A DNA stretch of 36,619 nucleotides from Anaerolineae bacterium (GTDB lineage: Bacteria > Chloroflexota > Anaerolineae > Aggregatilineales > Phototrophicaceae): positions 1 through 36,619 of the forward strand of contig JABWBO010000032.1 in assembly GCA_013360465.1 (NCBI GenBank). The letters run 5' to 3'. Under the pieces are notes generated by a model that was not told the origin of the DNA, ran no database searches, and saw only the letters and a program-made list of their open reading frames with translations. Of this stretch, positions 15,784 through 25,130 are shown piece by piece. Each line of letters begins with the position of its first letter. Within the stretch, counting starts at the first letter, position 1. The translations under genes were made by a program, and so were the position numbers.

Positions 15784-16530
15784 ATGCAGCTCAGTGATCG
15801 GGTAGCAATCGTCACCGGCGCGGCGCGGGGGATCGGCGCAGCGACGGCGGCGCTGCTAGCGCAGCACGGCGCGCATGTGGCTGTATCGGATATTGATGCT
15901 GATATTGCCGACGGGGTGGTCAGCCAGATCATGGCGCAGGGGCATAGCGCCGCCAATTTCCCGTGTGATGTCTCCCGTCCAGACCAGGTTGAGACGCTGG
16001 TGGCGCAGGTGATCGCGCGCTGGGGCAAGCTCGACATTCTGGTGAACAACGCGGGCATCTGTCCGCGCATCCCGGTAGAGGAGATGACCGAGGAGTGGTT
16101 CGACCGCATCACCGGCGTCAATATGAAGTCGGTATTCTTTCTCACCCGCGCCGCCGCCGAAGCGATGAAGTTGAACAGGTTTGGCCGGGTGGTCAATGTC
16201 AGCTCGACCGGGGGGCGCGTGGGCGGCGTGCATAATGCCACGGTCTACAGCGCGACTAAAGCGGGCGTGCTGTCGATGACCAAATCGCTGGCACGCCACT
16301 ATGCGCCGTTCAACATCCTGATCAACGCCGTCGCCCCTGGCGCGGTCGATACCCGGATGTTCGAGTCGATTCCGGCAGATGGGGTGGCGGACTATGTGGC
16401 GACGGTACCGCTTAAGCGGTTGGCGCAACCGATTGAGATCGCGCACAGCATCCTGCCGCTGTGTCTGCCGGACATGACCTGGGTCACCGGCGCGACGCTC
16501 GACGCCAACGGTGGGGTCGTCATGATGTGA
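15784..16530 (+). CDS. short-chain dehydrogenase/reductase (SDR), complete catalytic set
   Basis: 248 residues of the classical SDR family. It has the cofactor loop TGAARGIG at residues 11-18, NNAG at 88-91, serine near 140-141 and Y155-x3-K159 (YSATK). DIDAD after strand two, with an aspartate, favours NAD over NADP. It most likely oxidises a sugar or sugar-derived alcohol produced by the neighbouring oxidoreductase and isomerase. It is the last gene of the cupin operon. An IS remnant begins immediately after its stop codon and supplies a 7-bp hairpin that could aid termination. Confidence 0.92.
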   Translation: MQLSDRVAIVTGAARGIGAATAALLAQHGAHVAVSDIDADIADGVVSQIMAQGHSAANFPCDVSRPDQVETLVAQVIARWGKLDILVNNAGICPRIPVEEMTEEWFDRITGVNMKSVFFLTRAAAEAMKLNRFGRVVNVSSTGGRVGGVHNATVYSATKAGVLSMTKSLARHYAPFNILINAVAPGAVDTRMFESIPADGVADYVATVPLKRLAQPIEIAHSILPLCLPDMTWVTGATLDANGGVVMM

Positions 16531-16755
16531 TGCCTGTAGGGGTGCGCTGAGGATGCTTTTTTACCCTCAGCAGGGGACAGGCAAAACCGCAGCGCGCTAT
16601 GGGTGCGCATCCTGTACAGCCCTGGCTGTGCATAGTCCTTGCGCTCTCTGCGTTCACACACGCTGAAGCGTCCAGGGAGGGTCGGGTGGGGCGTTTCGCA
16701 CACATTCATTCTGTCTCGCCTGTCCCTCCTGTGTGGAGATAATCTCACTGAACTA
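16531..16755 (-). mobile_element. decayed insertion-sequence remnant, copy B, inverted relative to copy A
   Basis: Read on the minus strand this copies the start of the element at 1344-1731. It begins with the same terminal repeat (complement of 16735-16755, TAGTTCAGTGAGATTATCTC plus C), continues with a shared stretch coding VCERR and a C-terminal transposase scrap (HSALRFCLSPAEGKK), and breaks off after CCTCAGCGCACC near 16541. It lacks about 70 bp present in copy A, the transposase end and the second terminal repeat. A 7-bp stem (GCTGAGG 16546-16552, CCTCAGC 16565-16571) with a 12-nt loop lies just after the SDR stop and may act as a weak terminator. Copies A and B face each other across the sugar locus. 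Confidence 0.75.
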
Positions 16756-17071
16756 CCCTCAACCCTGTGGGGGTCCTTTAGCACATCTGAATGAGAAACG
16801 GCGATCTTGACCTGGTGCGACCACACCTGGGACTGCGCCGTTCAGGATTTCGTTTTCGATCTGTCAAAAGCTATCAACTCATCCTTCACCCGGTCGAAGA
16901 AACACGGTCACATGATTTTGGCACAGCGATTGATCCATAACTCACTTTATCATAAGGAGGGTGAAGTCGAGCAGTTGGCGGCGGTCGGTTAAGCAGATCG
17001 CCTATCCTGTCCAATCTCAAGGTTGCAGTACAGGGTATGAAACTCGAACGCAGTTGGAAGGAAAGAGAATA
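16756..17071. other. intergenic region ahead of the nar operon
   Basis: About 316 bp between the IS remnant and the sensor kinase start. Short reading frames exist but have no recognisable protein. AAGGAGG at 16954-16960 directly precedes GTG (16961), which is in frame with the kinase, but zero spacing makes that start unlikely. The stretch should contain the nar promoter; TTGGCA near 16919 is a possible -35 but I see no good -10 at the right distance, and no convincing FNR palindrome or paired NarL heptamers. Confidence 0.4.
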
Positions 17072-19009
17072 ATGAGCCTGCGGGTAGGATTGGGCTTTCT
17101 ATTTCTCGCCGTCTTCCTCCTGATTTCAGCCTCATTTGGGGTTACCTCATGGATTATGAATACCCAGAGCCATGATGCGTCAGTCATCAACCTCGCCGGC
17201 AGACAGCGGATGCTCCTGCAGCAGATCACTCAGGATGTGCTGCAAATTCAGCATCGTGGAAGCCAGACCGATCGTCAAGGTCTGAAAAGATCAATTGACA
17301 TCTTTGATCAGACCTTACGGGCACTGATCGGCGGCGGTGAAGCCCCCTATCTTCCGGGTCAGGTATTCAGCCTGCCTGCCACACGGTCTCCGGACGTTTT
17401 GGCTAAGCTGCGCGAGGTGCAGAGCAACTGGATCACTTTCCGCGCGCATCTGGATACGATTGCAACAGAAGCGCCGGGGAGCGTCAGCTTCTCGGCTGCT
17501 GTGCAGCTTGTCCAACGCGGGTCTCCCGTTCTGGAGCAGCAAGCCGATGCTGTGGTACGTATGTATGAAACTGTATCCACGCAGAAAGTGGTGCGCTTGC
17601 AGTGGATTCAGATCGTCTTTTTCATCTGCGCGCTGGTCCTTCTAACCACAGGGTCTCTGGCAACAATCAGGATGGTTGTTGATCCGCTGGGCGCATTGGA
17701 ACGTGCCGCTGAGCGAATCGGCAGCGGGAAACTGAATGAGTCCGTCACACTCGCCGGTCCACACGAACTGATGGCACTTGCCCACAGTTTTGATGAAATG
17801 AGAGTGCAACTCAAGGCATCAAAAGAGGGATTGGAAACACGGGTAGAGCGCAGAACGCGGGAATTAGCCGCGCTCTACGAAGTGATACAAGAGATTTCTT
17901 CCCGCCTGGAACCTGATTACGTGTTGCGTTCGGTGACGGACAAAGCCCGACAGCTGCTTGATGGCGAGGTCGCGTTCATATGTTTGCTGGACGAGACGAG
18001 CGAGACCTTGAGGCTGGAGGCGATCAGCGGACCCCATGAGACCGTGATAGGGGCAAGTGTCTCTTCTCAGCAACCGTTCGCGCGTCAGGTACTGATGCGT
18101 GAAGCAGCGCTGTCGTGTAACACGGTCGGATGCGAAGGGTCCTGCGGCATCATAGCGCCGCGTTTCCGCGCCAGCCACCTGGCATCGCCTTTGAGAGTGG
18201 GGACATGTACCATCGGTGCGCTGTGCGTGGGCAGTTCAAAAGCAGCGACCTTTTCGGGACAGGAAGCACAACTGCTCACCAAGCTAGCCAATTCAGCTGC
18301 CATCGCACTGGAGAACGCGCGCCTTTACCAGCAAGCCGAGCGCGTGGCGATGCTGGAAGAGCGCCAGCGCATCGCCGCCGAAATGCACGATGGGCTTGCA
18401 CAGAGTCTCAGCTATCTGGAACTCAAAACGGAACAACTGTCCGATTATCTAGAGACCGGGCGTGATGCGGAGGCGACAGCCGAACTCCAACGGATACGCA
18501 GCGCTCTGCACCAGTCCGGGCATGAGGTTCGTCAGTCGATCACCAGCCTGCGGGAGGGATCCCTGCTGCGCCAATCCTTGCAGGACCGGCTGACCAGCGC
18601 GGCTGATGAATTCGTCAAGGCAGGCGAGACGCCTATCGATTTGCGCATTGAGCTTGATTCCTCCCTGGCGATACCGCCCGACGAAGCGGAACAGGCGTTT
18701 CGCGTTGTTCAGGAAGCATTACAAAACGTCCGCCGCCATGCCCAGGCACGACTTGTTACTATTCGCCTTGAAAGTCGTGAGACCCAGTTCGCGATCAGGG
18801 TGGAAGATGACGGAGTTGGTTTCGACCCCGAAGCGCCGTCACTGGATGGTAACGACCATTTTGGAATCAGCATCATGCGGGCAAGGGCAGCGCGGATCGG
18901 TGGTCAGATCACGCTCCGCTCGCAACCTCATAAAGGCACACAGATGACGCTTGCCTGGTCTGCCCAGAATGGCGCGAATGGAAGCAAGCCAGGGGGTCAA
19001 ACGCGATGA
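17072..19009 (+). CDS. NarX-like nitrate-sensing histidine kinase
   Basis: 645 residues from the ATG at 17072, chosen because GGAAGGAAAG lies just upstream and the first membrane segment (residues 7-28) follows at once. Between the membrane segments (second at about 179-198) the sensor region opens with a NarX/NarQ-type P-box (VINLAGRQRMLLQQI, 38-52), where nitrate binds in relatives. Then come HAMP (about 200-252), a GAF-like domain (about 270-418) with a cysteine cluster C349, C354, C358, C379 and C385, a HisKA_3 dimerisation region with phospho-acceptor H439 (AAEMHDGLAQ), and a HATPase domain (QEALQNVRRHA, DDGVGFDP). It overlaps the response regulator gene by 4 nt. It should sense nitrate at the membrane and control the downstream nar genes. 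Confidence 0.9.
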   Translation: MSLRVGLGFLFLAVFLLISASFGVTSWIMNTQSHDASVINLAGRQRMLLQQITQDVLQIQHRGSQTDRQGLKRSIDIFDQTLRALIGGGEAPYLPGQVFSLPATRSPDVLAKLREVQSNWITFRAHLDTIATEAPGSVSFSAAVQLVQRGSPVLEQQADAVVRMYETVSTQKVVRLQWIQIVFFICALVLLTTGSLATIRMVVDPLGALERAAERIGSGKLNESVTLAGPHELMALAHSFDEMRVQLKASKEGLETRVERRTRELAALYEVIQEISSRLEPDYVLRSVTDKARQLLDGEVAFICLLDETSETLRLEAISGPHETVIGASVSSQQPFARQVLMREAALSCNTVGCEGSCGIIAPRFRASHLASPLRVGTCTIGALCVGSSKAATFSGQEAQLLTKLANSAAIALENARLYQQAERVAMLEERQRIAAEMHDGLAQSLSYLELKTEQLSDYLETGRDAEATAELQRIRSALHQSGHEVRQSITSLREGSLLRQSLQDRLTSAADEFVKAGETPIDLRIELDSSLAIPPDEAEQAFRVVQEALQNVRRHAQARLVTIRLESRETQFAIRVEDDGVGFDPEAPSLDGNDHFGISIMRARAARIGGQITLRSQPHKGTQMTLAWSAQNGANGSKPGGQTR

Positions 19010-19689
19010 ACAGCATCGAACGAATCCGGGTATTGTTAGCCGATGACCATGCGCTCTTTCGAGAGGGTTTGGTGGGAATCATATCCGCCCAACCGGGCAT
19101 GGAGGTCGTCGGTGAAGCCAGTGATGGACTGGAGGCACTGGTGAAAGCGCGCGAGCTGGCGCCGGACCTAATCCTGATGGATATTGGCATGCCGGGCTGC
19201 GATGGGCTGGAGGCTACGCGGTACATCAAGCGCGAACTCCCCGCCGTGGTCATCGTGATTCTCACCGTGCATGACGAAGAAGAGAAGCTCTTCGAGGCTA
19301 TCAAGAACGGCGCACAAGGCTACCTGCTGAAGAATATTCGCTCTCATACCATGCTGGAACTGGTGTGGGGGGCGGTACACGGCGAAGCTGCCATTACACC
19401 GATCCTGGCAGGTCACATGTTGGAGGAATTCCGGCGGTTAAGCCGGATGGCTCCGCTGGACAGCGGCGAGGACGTCGTGGCGCTCACCTCGCGCGAGCAA
19501 GAGGTGCTGGGTCTGGTGGCGGCGGGAGCCAGCGACAAGAAGATTGCGGACGCGCTGTTCATCAGCCGGCACACCGTCAAGAGCCACATGCGCAACATCC
19601 TGGCGAAACTGCACGTCAACAGCCGGCGCGAAGCTGCCAGGTACATCCGGCACAAGGGCGGACCTGGGCTGACCGACACGGCGCATTAG
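19006..19689 (+). CDS. NarL/FixJ-family response regulator
   Basis: 227 residues: an N-terminal receiver with D13/D14 (LLADDHALF), phospho-acceptor D59 (LILMDIGMPG), the threonine in ILTVHD and the lysine in YLLKNI; then a C-terminal LuxR-type helix-turn-helix (LTSREQEVLGLVAAGASDKK, ISRHTVKSHMRNILAKL). The ATG overlaps the kinase stop (ATGA), so the two are translationally coupled and form the NarX-NarL-type pair. It should activate the nitrate reductase genes downstream when phosphorylated. One NarL-consensus heptamer (TACCCCT, 19793-19799) lies in the gap that follows. Confidence 0.93.
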   Translation: MNSIERIRVLLADDHALFREGLVGIISAQPGMEVVGEASDGLEALVKARELAPDLILMDIGMPGCDGLEATRYIKRELPAVVIVILTVHDEEEKLFEAIKNGAQGYLLKNIRSHTMLELVWGAVHGEAAITPILAGHMLEEFRRLSRMAPLDSGEDVVALTSREQEVLGLVAAGASDKKIADALFISRHTVKSHMRNILAKLHVNSRREAARYIRHKGGPGLTDTAH

Positions 19690-19771
19690 TCCTTGAGCGG
19701 TCACGCCCTGCAAGTGGGCAGGATCAACGATCCCGGCAGGACTCGATTTCGCCGATGATGTTCCGCAGTAT

Positions 19772-19799
19772 AAGAACTAGTTCTTTTTGAGTTACCCCT
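19772..19799. promoter_or_regulatory. 14-bp palindrome and NarL-type heptamer after the response regulator
   Basis: AAGAACTAGTTCTT (19772-19785) is a perfect palindrome followed by TTTT, and TACCCCT (19793-19799) matches the NarL heptamer consensus TACYYMT. The palindrome plus T run could form a small terminator, or be an operator separating the regulator pair from the structural nar genes. The partner heptamer expected for a 7-2-7 NarL site is absent. The rest of the 19690-19898 gap has no clear gene. Confidence 0.35.
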
Positions 19800-19898
19800 C
19801 CGCAAGATCATCCTTTTCTCACCCCTGGACAAATACTTACGAGGGATGCGCGCCCTTGGCTCTTGCCGTATCGTGAGTATGAAGGTGGAGAAAGTAGC

Positions 19899-20261
19899 TT
19901 GGAAAGCCGGCGCGTTTTACTTCTGAGTGTCCAACCTCTGCTGAGTGAGAGCCTTGCCCAGGTTCTTGGCAGAGTAGAGGCTGTTGATCTGATCGGCCCA
20001 TATGTGTTGAAGGACTACACGCTAACCCAGCTGGCTGATGAGAAGCCGGATATGGTGCTGATCGCTGAACAGGAAGATGAGCGTGAGGAAGAGACTCGTT
20101 TCGTGGCTCGAATCCTGGAATATTACCCTAACCTGCCCGTTATCCAGGTCGGTTTGAATTCGAGTGTTATCCGGGTTTACACATCACACACCCTGCCGGC
20201 GCGCAGCGCCGATTTGATTGACACGATCCACAGCCTACCCAGCCGTCAACATGGATGTTGA
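19899..20261 (+). CDS. small receiver-like protein lacking phosphorylation residues
   Basis: 120 residues from the TTG at 19899, which has a strong Shine-Dalgarno GGTGGAG 8 nt upstream; a TTG at 19863 in the same frame lacks one. The pattern of strands and helices resembles a response-regulator receiver (RRVLLLSVQPLLSESLAQVL, then EKPDMVLIAEQ, then NLPVIQVGLN). However, the acidic pair after strand one is SV, the phospho-acceptor position after strand three is AEQ, and the conserved lysine near the end is not seen. It is therefore a possible pseudo-receiver that cannot be phosphorylated in the usual way. It lies between the regulator pair and the cytochrome, in the same direction. Function unknown; protein-protein signalling in nitrate control is a guess. 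Confidence 0.6.
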   Translation: MESRRVLLLSVQPLLSESLAQVLGRVEAVDLIGPYVLKDYTLTQLADEKPDMVLIAEQEDEREEETRFVARILEYYPNLPVIQVGLNSSVIRVYTSHTLPARSADLIDTIHSLPSRQHGC

Positions 20262-20397
20262 GAGAATAGGCGGTCGATGCACCAGGCAGCGCTGTAAAGG
20301 AACAATGCGGTGGAAACTGCCGGCGTGACCGTTCAGATTCGTTCATAACGCGGATAACCTGCTTGCACTTGTGCCGGGTGCGACTGGAGGGGATTAG

Positions 20398-21363
20398 ATG
20401 GACGAACTAAAAGAGCAGCCCTGGCTCCCTTGTTCTTGCGCTGTTACGTCCGGGCTGTTGATATTCGCCTGCGGCGCTCTCCTGGGCTTGGTGTTCGCTA
20501 TAACGCGGACTGGGCAGAGTGGCTCAGGGTCCGTAGAGAGTGCAGCCTCTCCCACCCCCGTTGTTCAGTCCGTCAGCGCAGTTGTGCCGCAGGCAGGCGG
20601 GGAAGGTCAGACGATCTTCCAGCAGAAATGCACTGCCTGCCACACAATCGGCAGTGGTGACCTGGTGGGACCGGACCTCGAAGGGGTAGTCGCCCGGCGG
20701 GATGAAGACTGGCTGACGCGCTGGATTACCACTCCGGACCAGATGCTAGCTGAAAACGACCCCATTGCGACACAGCTGTTGCAACAGTACAACAACATCC
20801 CGATGCCTAATCTGAGCTTGACACAAAGCCAGGTCGCCGCCGTGATTGCCTATCTCCAATCGACGGACCAGGGACAGTCCCTTCCCCCGGTTGTGGCAGC
20901 GCCTGCCCTGCCGCAGGGCGACCCGGCAGCAGGTAAAGAGTTGTTCACAGGCAACCGCCGTTTCCAGAGCGGCGGTCCGCCCTGCATGGCGTGTCATAGT
21001 GTGAGTGGAATCGGCGTACTGGGCGGCGGCGTGCTTGGTCCGGATCTGACTCAGGTTTTCAGCAAATACGGCGGCGAGACAGGACTCGGTACGTTTCTGA
21101 GTACCATGCCACTGCCAACCATGAATACGGTTTGGGGTCAGCGCCCATTGGCGTCGCAAGAGCAGGCTGATCTCATGGCTTTTTTGGGGCAGGTTGCCGT
21201 GTCAGAACGATCTCCTGAAGCCATCCTCCAGTTGAGCGCGCTGACGATCATCGGAACAGCCGCCGTACTCGCCCTGACCCATCTGATATGGAGATATCGT
21301 CTTGCCGGGGTGCGCCGTCCTCTGGTTGGACAGCGCTCGCGTGCTTTGACGGCGCAACGATAA
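20398..21363 (+). CDS. membrane-anchored dihaem cytochrome c, NarC-like, of the nitrate reductase operon
   Basis: 321 residues with two covalent haem sites, C78-T-A-C81-H82 and C196-M-A-C199-H200, each in its own class I-like cytochrome c domain. M136 (IPMPNLSL) and M237 or M242 are candidate axial ligands. A hydrophobic N-terminal segment (about 16-36) and a C-terminal one (about 276-298) anchor it, with the haem domains outside the cytoplasm. GGAGG stands 7 nt before the ATG. It directly precedes narG, as the dihaem narC does in Thermus, where the cytochrome passes electrons to or through the NarGHI complex. The same role is likely here; enterobacterial nar operons have no such gene. Confidence 0.85.
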   Translation: MDELKEQPWLPCSCAVTSGLLIFACGALLGLVFAITRTGQSGSGSVESAASPTPVVQSVSAVVPQAGGEGQTIFQQKCTACHTIGSGDLVGPDLEGVVARRDEDWLTRWITTPDQMLAENDPIATQLLQQYNNIPMPNLSLTQSQVAAVIAYLQSTDQGQSLPPVVAAPALPQGDPAAGKELFTGNRRFQSGGPPCMACHSVSGIGVLGGGVLGPDLTQVFSKYGGETGLGTFLSTMPLPTMNTVWGQRPLASQEQADLMAFLGQVAVSERSPEAILQLSALTIIGTAAVLALTHLIWRYRLAGVRRPLVGQRSRALTAQR

Positions 21364-21397
21364 GCTAACCATTCGCCCTACTACGGAGGCAGTCACG

Positions 21398-24300
21398 ATG
21401 GGTTGGATTCAAGATCTGGTCAATCCCCAGGCGCGCGAGTGGGAGGAGTTCTATCGCAATCGCTGGCAGCATGACAATGTCATCCGCAGCACTCATGGTG
21501 TGAACTGCACCGGGGGCTGCTCATGGGCAGTGTTTGTCAAGGATGGGATCATCACCTGGGAAATGCAGCAGACCGATTATCCGCTGCTTGAAAGCAACCT
21601 GCCGCCCTACGAGCCGCGCGGCTGTCAGCGGGGCATTTCCGCGTCATGGTATGTATACAGCCCGATTCGCGTTAAGTATCCTTACATACGCGGTTCGCTG
21701 ATCGATCTGTGGCGGGAGGCAAAACAGCAGCACACGGACCCAATCGATGCCTGGGCATCGATTGTGGAGGACGACACGAAACGTGCCCGCTACCATCGCG
21801 CACGCGGCAAGGGCGGCTTCCGCCGCACGAGTTGGGATGAAGTGTTGGAGATTATCACCGCTGCCTGTCTGTATACCGCCAAGCAGTGGGGACCGGATCG
21901 CGTGTTTGGCTTCTCGCCCATTCCCGCCATGTCCTTCCTGTCCTATGCCGCTGGTTCGCGCTTCCTGCAGCTCTTCGGCGGCGTCAATATGAGCTTCTAC
22001 GACTGGTATGCTGACCTGCCCAATGCCTTCCCTGAGACGTGGGGCGACCAGACCGATGTCAGCGAAAGCGCCGACTGGTACAACGCCAAGTACATCATCT
22101 CAATGGGTTCCAACCTGAACATGACGCGCACGCCCGATGTCCACTTCATCTCCGAGGCGCGCCATGAGGGAGCCAAGTTTGTGGTCATCGCTCCAGACTT
22201 CAGCCAGGTCGCCAAATATTCCGATTGGTGGATTCCGATCCAGGCTGGGCAGGATACCGCCCTGTGGATGGCTGTTAACCATGTCATCCTCAAAGAGTTT
22301 TACGTCGAGCGCCAGGTCCCCTATTTTCTCAACTACCTCAAGCAGTACACAGATTCGCCTTTCCTGGTGGAGCTTGTGCCGGGACAAGACGGTTATCAGG
22401 CTGGGCAACTCCTGCGCGCCAATCGCGTGGCTCCCTACCAGGAGGTCGAGAACGGCGACTGGAAACTGCTGGTTTTCGACAACACGCGCGGACAGCCTCG
22501 TATGCCCAAAGGTACGCTGGGCTTCCGCTGGCAGCAGAAAGAGGGGCAGTGGAACCTCAAGATGGAGGATGGGCTGGACGACAGTCCGATTGACCCCACG
22601 CTAACCTTTAGAGACGAACACGACGAAATCGCTCAGACCGCCTTCTATGAGTTTGCCAAGGGCAAGGTTTCTTTGCGTGGGGTGCCCATCAAGTACATCG
22701 AGACCGGTGAAGGACGTGTGCCGGTGACGACTGTCTTTGATCTGCTGATGGCTCAATTCGGTGTGGATCGCGGGCTGGGGGGCGACTATGCCACCAGCTA
22801 TGACGAGGCGGACACGCCTTACACACCGGCTTGGCAGGAGCAGTACACAGGCATTGGGCGAGAAACTGTCACCCGCCTGGCGCGCGAGTTCGCCAGCAAT
22901 GCCGAAGCGACCGAAGGGCGCTCAATGATCATCATCGGCGCCAGCATTAATCACTGGTATAACAACAATCTGGCGTATCGCGCACCCATTACGTCGCTGA
23001 TTCTGTGTGGCTGCTGCGGGCGCAACGGCGGCGGCATGAATCACTATGTTGGTCAGGAAAAGCTCAGCCTGGTCGCCCCCTGGACAAGCCTGGCTTTCGC
23101 GCTGGATTGGACTAAGCCGCCTCGTCTCCAGCAGTCACCAACCTGGCACTATGTCAACAGCGACCAGTGGCGATATGAGGGTGATTTCACAGAGTATGCC
23201 CCGATCCCGCCGGAGACGCGCTGGGCGAAGGGACATGCTATGGACATGGAGATACAGGCGGTACATCGAGGCTGGATGCCCTATTATCCCCAGTTTAGCC
23301 ACAACCCGATGCAGCTGGTGACTCAGGCGGAGAACGAGGGGTCCCGAACTCACGAGGAAATCACCAGGTGGCTGGTGGACCAGCTAAAGGCAGGCAAAGT
23401 GAATTTCGCCGTCGAAGACCCCGACGCGCCGGAAAACTGGCCCCGTGTCTGGTTTATCTGGCGCGGCAATGCCATTATGTCCAGCGCCAAGGGGCACGAG
23501 TTCTTTCTGCGCCATTATCTGGGTACGCATGACAATATCGTAGCGCAGGAACACGCCGAGGGGCGGGTCAAACAGGCTGTCTGGCGCGAACCCGCGCCGC
23601 GTGGCAAGATGGACCTGGTGGTAGACATCAACTTCCGCATGGATACATCGGCGTTGTACTCCGACATTGTCTTGCCAACCGCCATGTGGTACGAGAAGAA
23701 CGATCTGAACACCACCGACCTGCACTCTTTCATCCATCCCCTGGGAGCCGCGATACCGCCGGTGTGGGAGGCAAAAAGCGACTGGGACATCTTCAAGTCC
23801 CTTGCCCGGAAGGTCAGCGAGATGGCCCCTTCCGTGTTCCCGAATCCGGTGAAGGACCTGGTCGCCACCCCGCTGCGGCATGACACGCCCGACGAAATGG
23901 CTCAGACGCACATTGCTGACTGGAAGACGGGCGAAGCTGAAGCCATTCCCGGCGTAACCATGCCGCACCTGCACGTCGTGGAGCGCGATTACGCCAACCT
24001 GTACAAACGATTTACGGCGTTTGGTCCGCAGGCGCGCAAAGATGGCATCGAAGGACATGGCGTTCACATCCCGATTGTCCAATTCTACGATGAACTGCTG
24101 CAAAACCCTGTCGGAGGGACGCCTGATCCCCGTCACATGCGCTGCGTGGAATGGGACGGACAGAAGTATCCCAGCCTGGAAGATGCGCTGGATGCAGCCA
24201 ACCTGTTGCTCTATCTGGCTCCGGAGACCAACGGCGAAGTCGCCTATACCGCCTTCAAAGCCGAAGAAAAACGGGTGGGGCTGCCTCTGGCTGACCTTGC

Positions 24301-25045
24301 CGAGAAGGTGCGCAGTGTGCGGATGACTTTCCATGACATCAGTCGTCAGCCCCGGCGCACGTTGATCAGCCCGTGCTGGACAGGCATAGTCAACGATGGA
24401 CGGGCTTACTCTGCCTGGTGCATGGACGTTGAGCGGTTAGTCCCCTGGCGCACGCTGACCGGACGCCAGCATCTCTACCTTGACCATCCCTACTATATTG
24501 ACTTCGGCGAACATCTGCCGACCTTCAAGCCCAAGCTCAACCCGATCAGGACCGGCGACATCGTTGAGAGCTTCCAGGATGACCAGAGCATCGTCCTCAA
24601 CTACATCACGCCGCACGGCAAATGGCATATCCACTCCACCTACTACGACAATCATCGGATGCTCACCCTGTCGCGCGGAATCGAGCCATGCTGGATCAAC
24701 GATAAGGACGCCGAAAGTGTCGGCATTCAAGACAACGATTGGGTGGAGGTCTACAACGACAACGGGGTCATGGTCACGCGGGCAGCCGTCAGCGCTCGCG
24801 TCCAGCAGGGGACCTGCATGATCTACCACTCGCCGGAGCGCACTATCTCTATTCCCAAATCGCAGATACGCGGCGGACGACGCGGCGGCGGGCATAACAG
24901 CCTGACGCGAACGCGCATCAATCCGGTGCAGCTGGCAGGCGGCTACGGGCAGTGGACCTACGGATTCAACTACTGGGGTCCCATTGGGATTATGACCCGC
25001 GACACCTACGCCATCGTGCGCAAGCTGGAAAAGTTGGAGTGGTAA
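21398..25045 (+). CDS. narG: respiratory nitrate reductase alpha subunit NarG
   Basis: 1215 residues, close to the 1247 of E. coli NarG, and colinear with it to the C-terminus. It holds the molybdenum bis-MGD cofactor and reduces nitrate to nitrite. Seen in the sequence: FS0 cluster ligands H33, C37, C41 and C76 ([19 protein letters not shown]), the molybdenum ligand D206 in YDWYADLP, and family blocks such as [45 protein letters not shown] and PWRTLTGRQ. The N-terminus is shorter than in E. coli and shows no twin-arginine signal. CGGAGG precedes the ATG. The frame is intact throughout. Confidence 0.98.
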   Translation: MGWIQDLVNPQAREWEEFYRNRWQHDNVIRSTHGVNCTGGCSWAVFVKDGIITWEMQQTDYPLLESNLPPYEPRGCQRGISASWYVYSPIRVKYPYIRGSLIDLWREAKQQHTDPIDAWASIVEDDTKRARYHRARGKGGFRRTSWDEVLEIITAACLYTAKQWGPDRVFGFSPIPAMSFLSYAAGSRFLQLFGGVNMSFYDWYADLPNAFPETWGDQTDVSESADWYNAKYIISMGSNLNMTRTPDVHFISEARHEGAKFVVIAPDFSQVAKYSDWWIPIQAGQDTALWMAVNHVILKEFYVERQVPYFLNYLKQYTDSPFLVELVPGQDGYQAGQLLRANRVAPYQEVENGDWKLLVFDNTRGQPRMPKGTLGFRWQQKEGQWNLKMEDGLDDSPIDPTLTFRDEHDEIAQTAFYEFAKGKVSLRGVPIKYIETGEGRVPVTTVFDLLMAQFGVDRGLGGDYATSYDEADTPYTPAWQEQYTGIGRETVTRLAREFASNAEATEGRSMIIIGASINHWYNNNLAYRAPITSLILCGCCGRNGGGMNHYVGQEKLSLVAPWTSLAFALDWTKPPRLQQSPTWHYVNSDQWRYEGDFTEYAPIPPETRWAKGHAMDMEIQAVHRGWMPYYPQFSHNPMQLVTQAENEGSRTHEEITRWLVDQLKAGKVNFAVEDPDAPENWPRVWFIWRGNAIMSSAKGHEFFLRHYLGTHDNIVAQEHAEGRVKQAVWREPAPRGKMDLVVDINFRMDTSALYSDIVLPTAMWYEKNDLNTTDLHSFIHPLGAAIPPVWEAKSDWDIFKSLARKVSEMAPSVFPNPVKDLVATPLRHDTPDEMAQTHIADWKTGEAEAIPGVTMPHLHVVERDYANLYKRFTAFGPQARKDGIEGHGVHIPIVQFYDELLQNPVGGTPDPRHMRCVEWDGQKYPSLEDALDAANLLLYLAPETNGEVAYTAFKAEEKRVGLPLADLAEKVRSVRMTFHDISRQPRRTLISPCWTGIVNDGRAYSAWCMDVERLVPWRTLTGRQHLYLDHPYYIDFGEHLPTFKPKLNPIRTGDIVESFQDDQSIVLNYITPHGKWHIHSTYYDNHRMLTLSRGIEPCWINDKDAESVGIQDNDWVEVYNDNGVMVTRAAVSARVQQGTCMIYHSPERTISIPKSQIRGGRRGGGHNSLTRTRINPVQLAGGYGQWTYGFNYWGPIGIMTRDTYAIVRKLEKLEW

Positions 25046-25130
25046 AGAGACCCGATCCCGCTACCTGACTTGGCTGCCCGCGAGGATAGCAGCCGGACGC
25101 CGTGACTTCAAGCAGACAAGGAGTAAAGTG

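Noticed and set aside
16918-16945. FNR-type site (TTGAT then ATCAA) upstream of the nar operon
   Set aside because: A TTGAT half-site is present but the opposite half is not at 4-nt spacing, so no site is called.
16961-17071. GTG at 16961 as start of the sensor kinase
   Set aside because: AAGGAGG touches the GTG with no spacing, and the extra 37 residues put polar sequence before the first membrane segment; the ATG at 17072 has a properly spaced Shine-Dalgarno-like GGAAGGAAAG.
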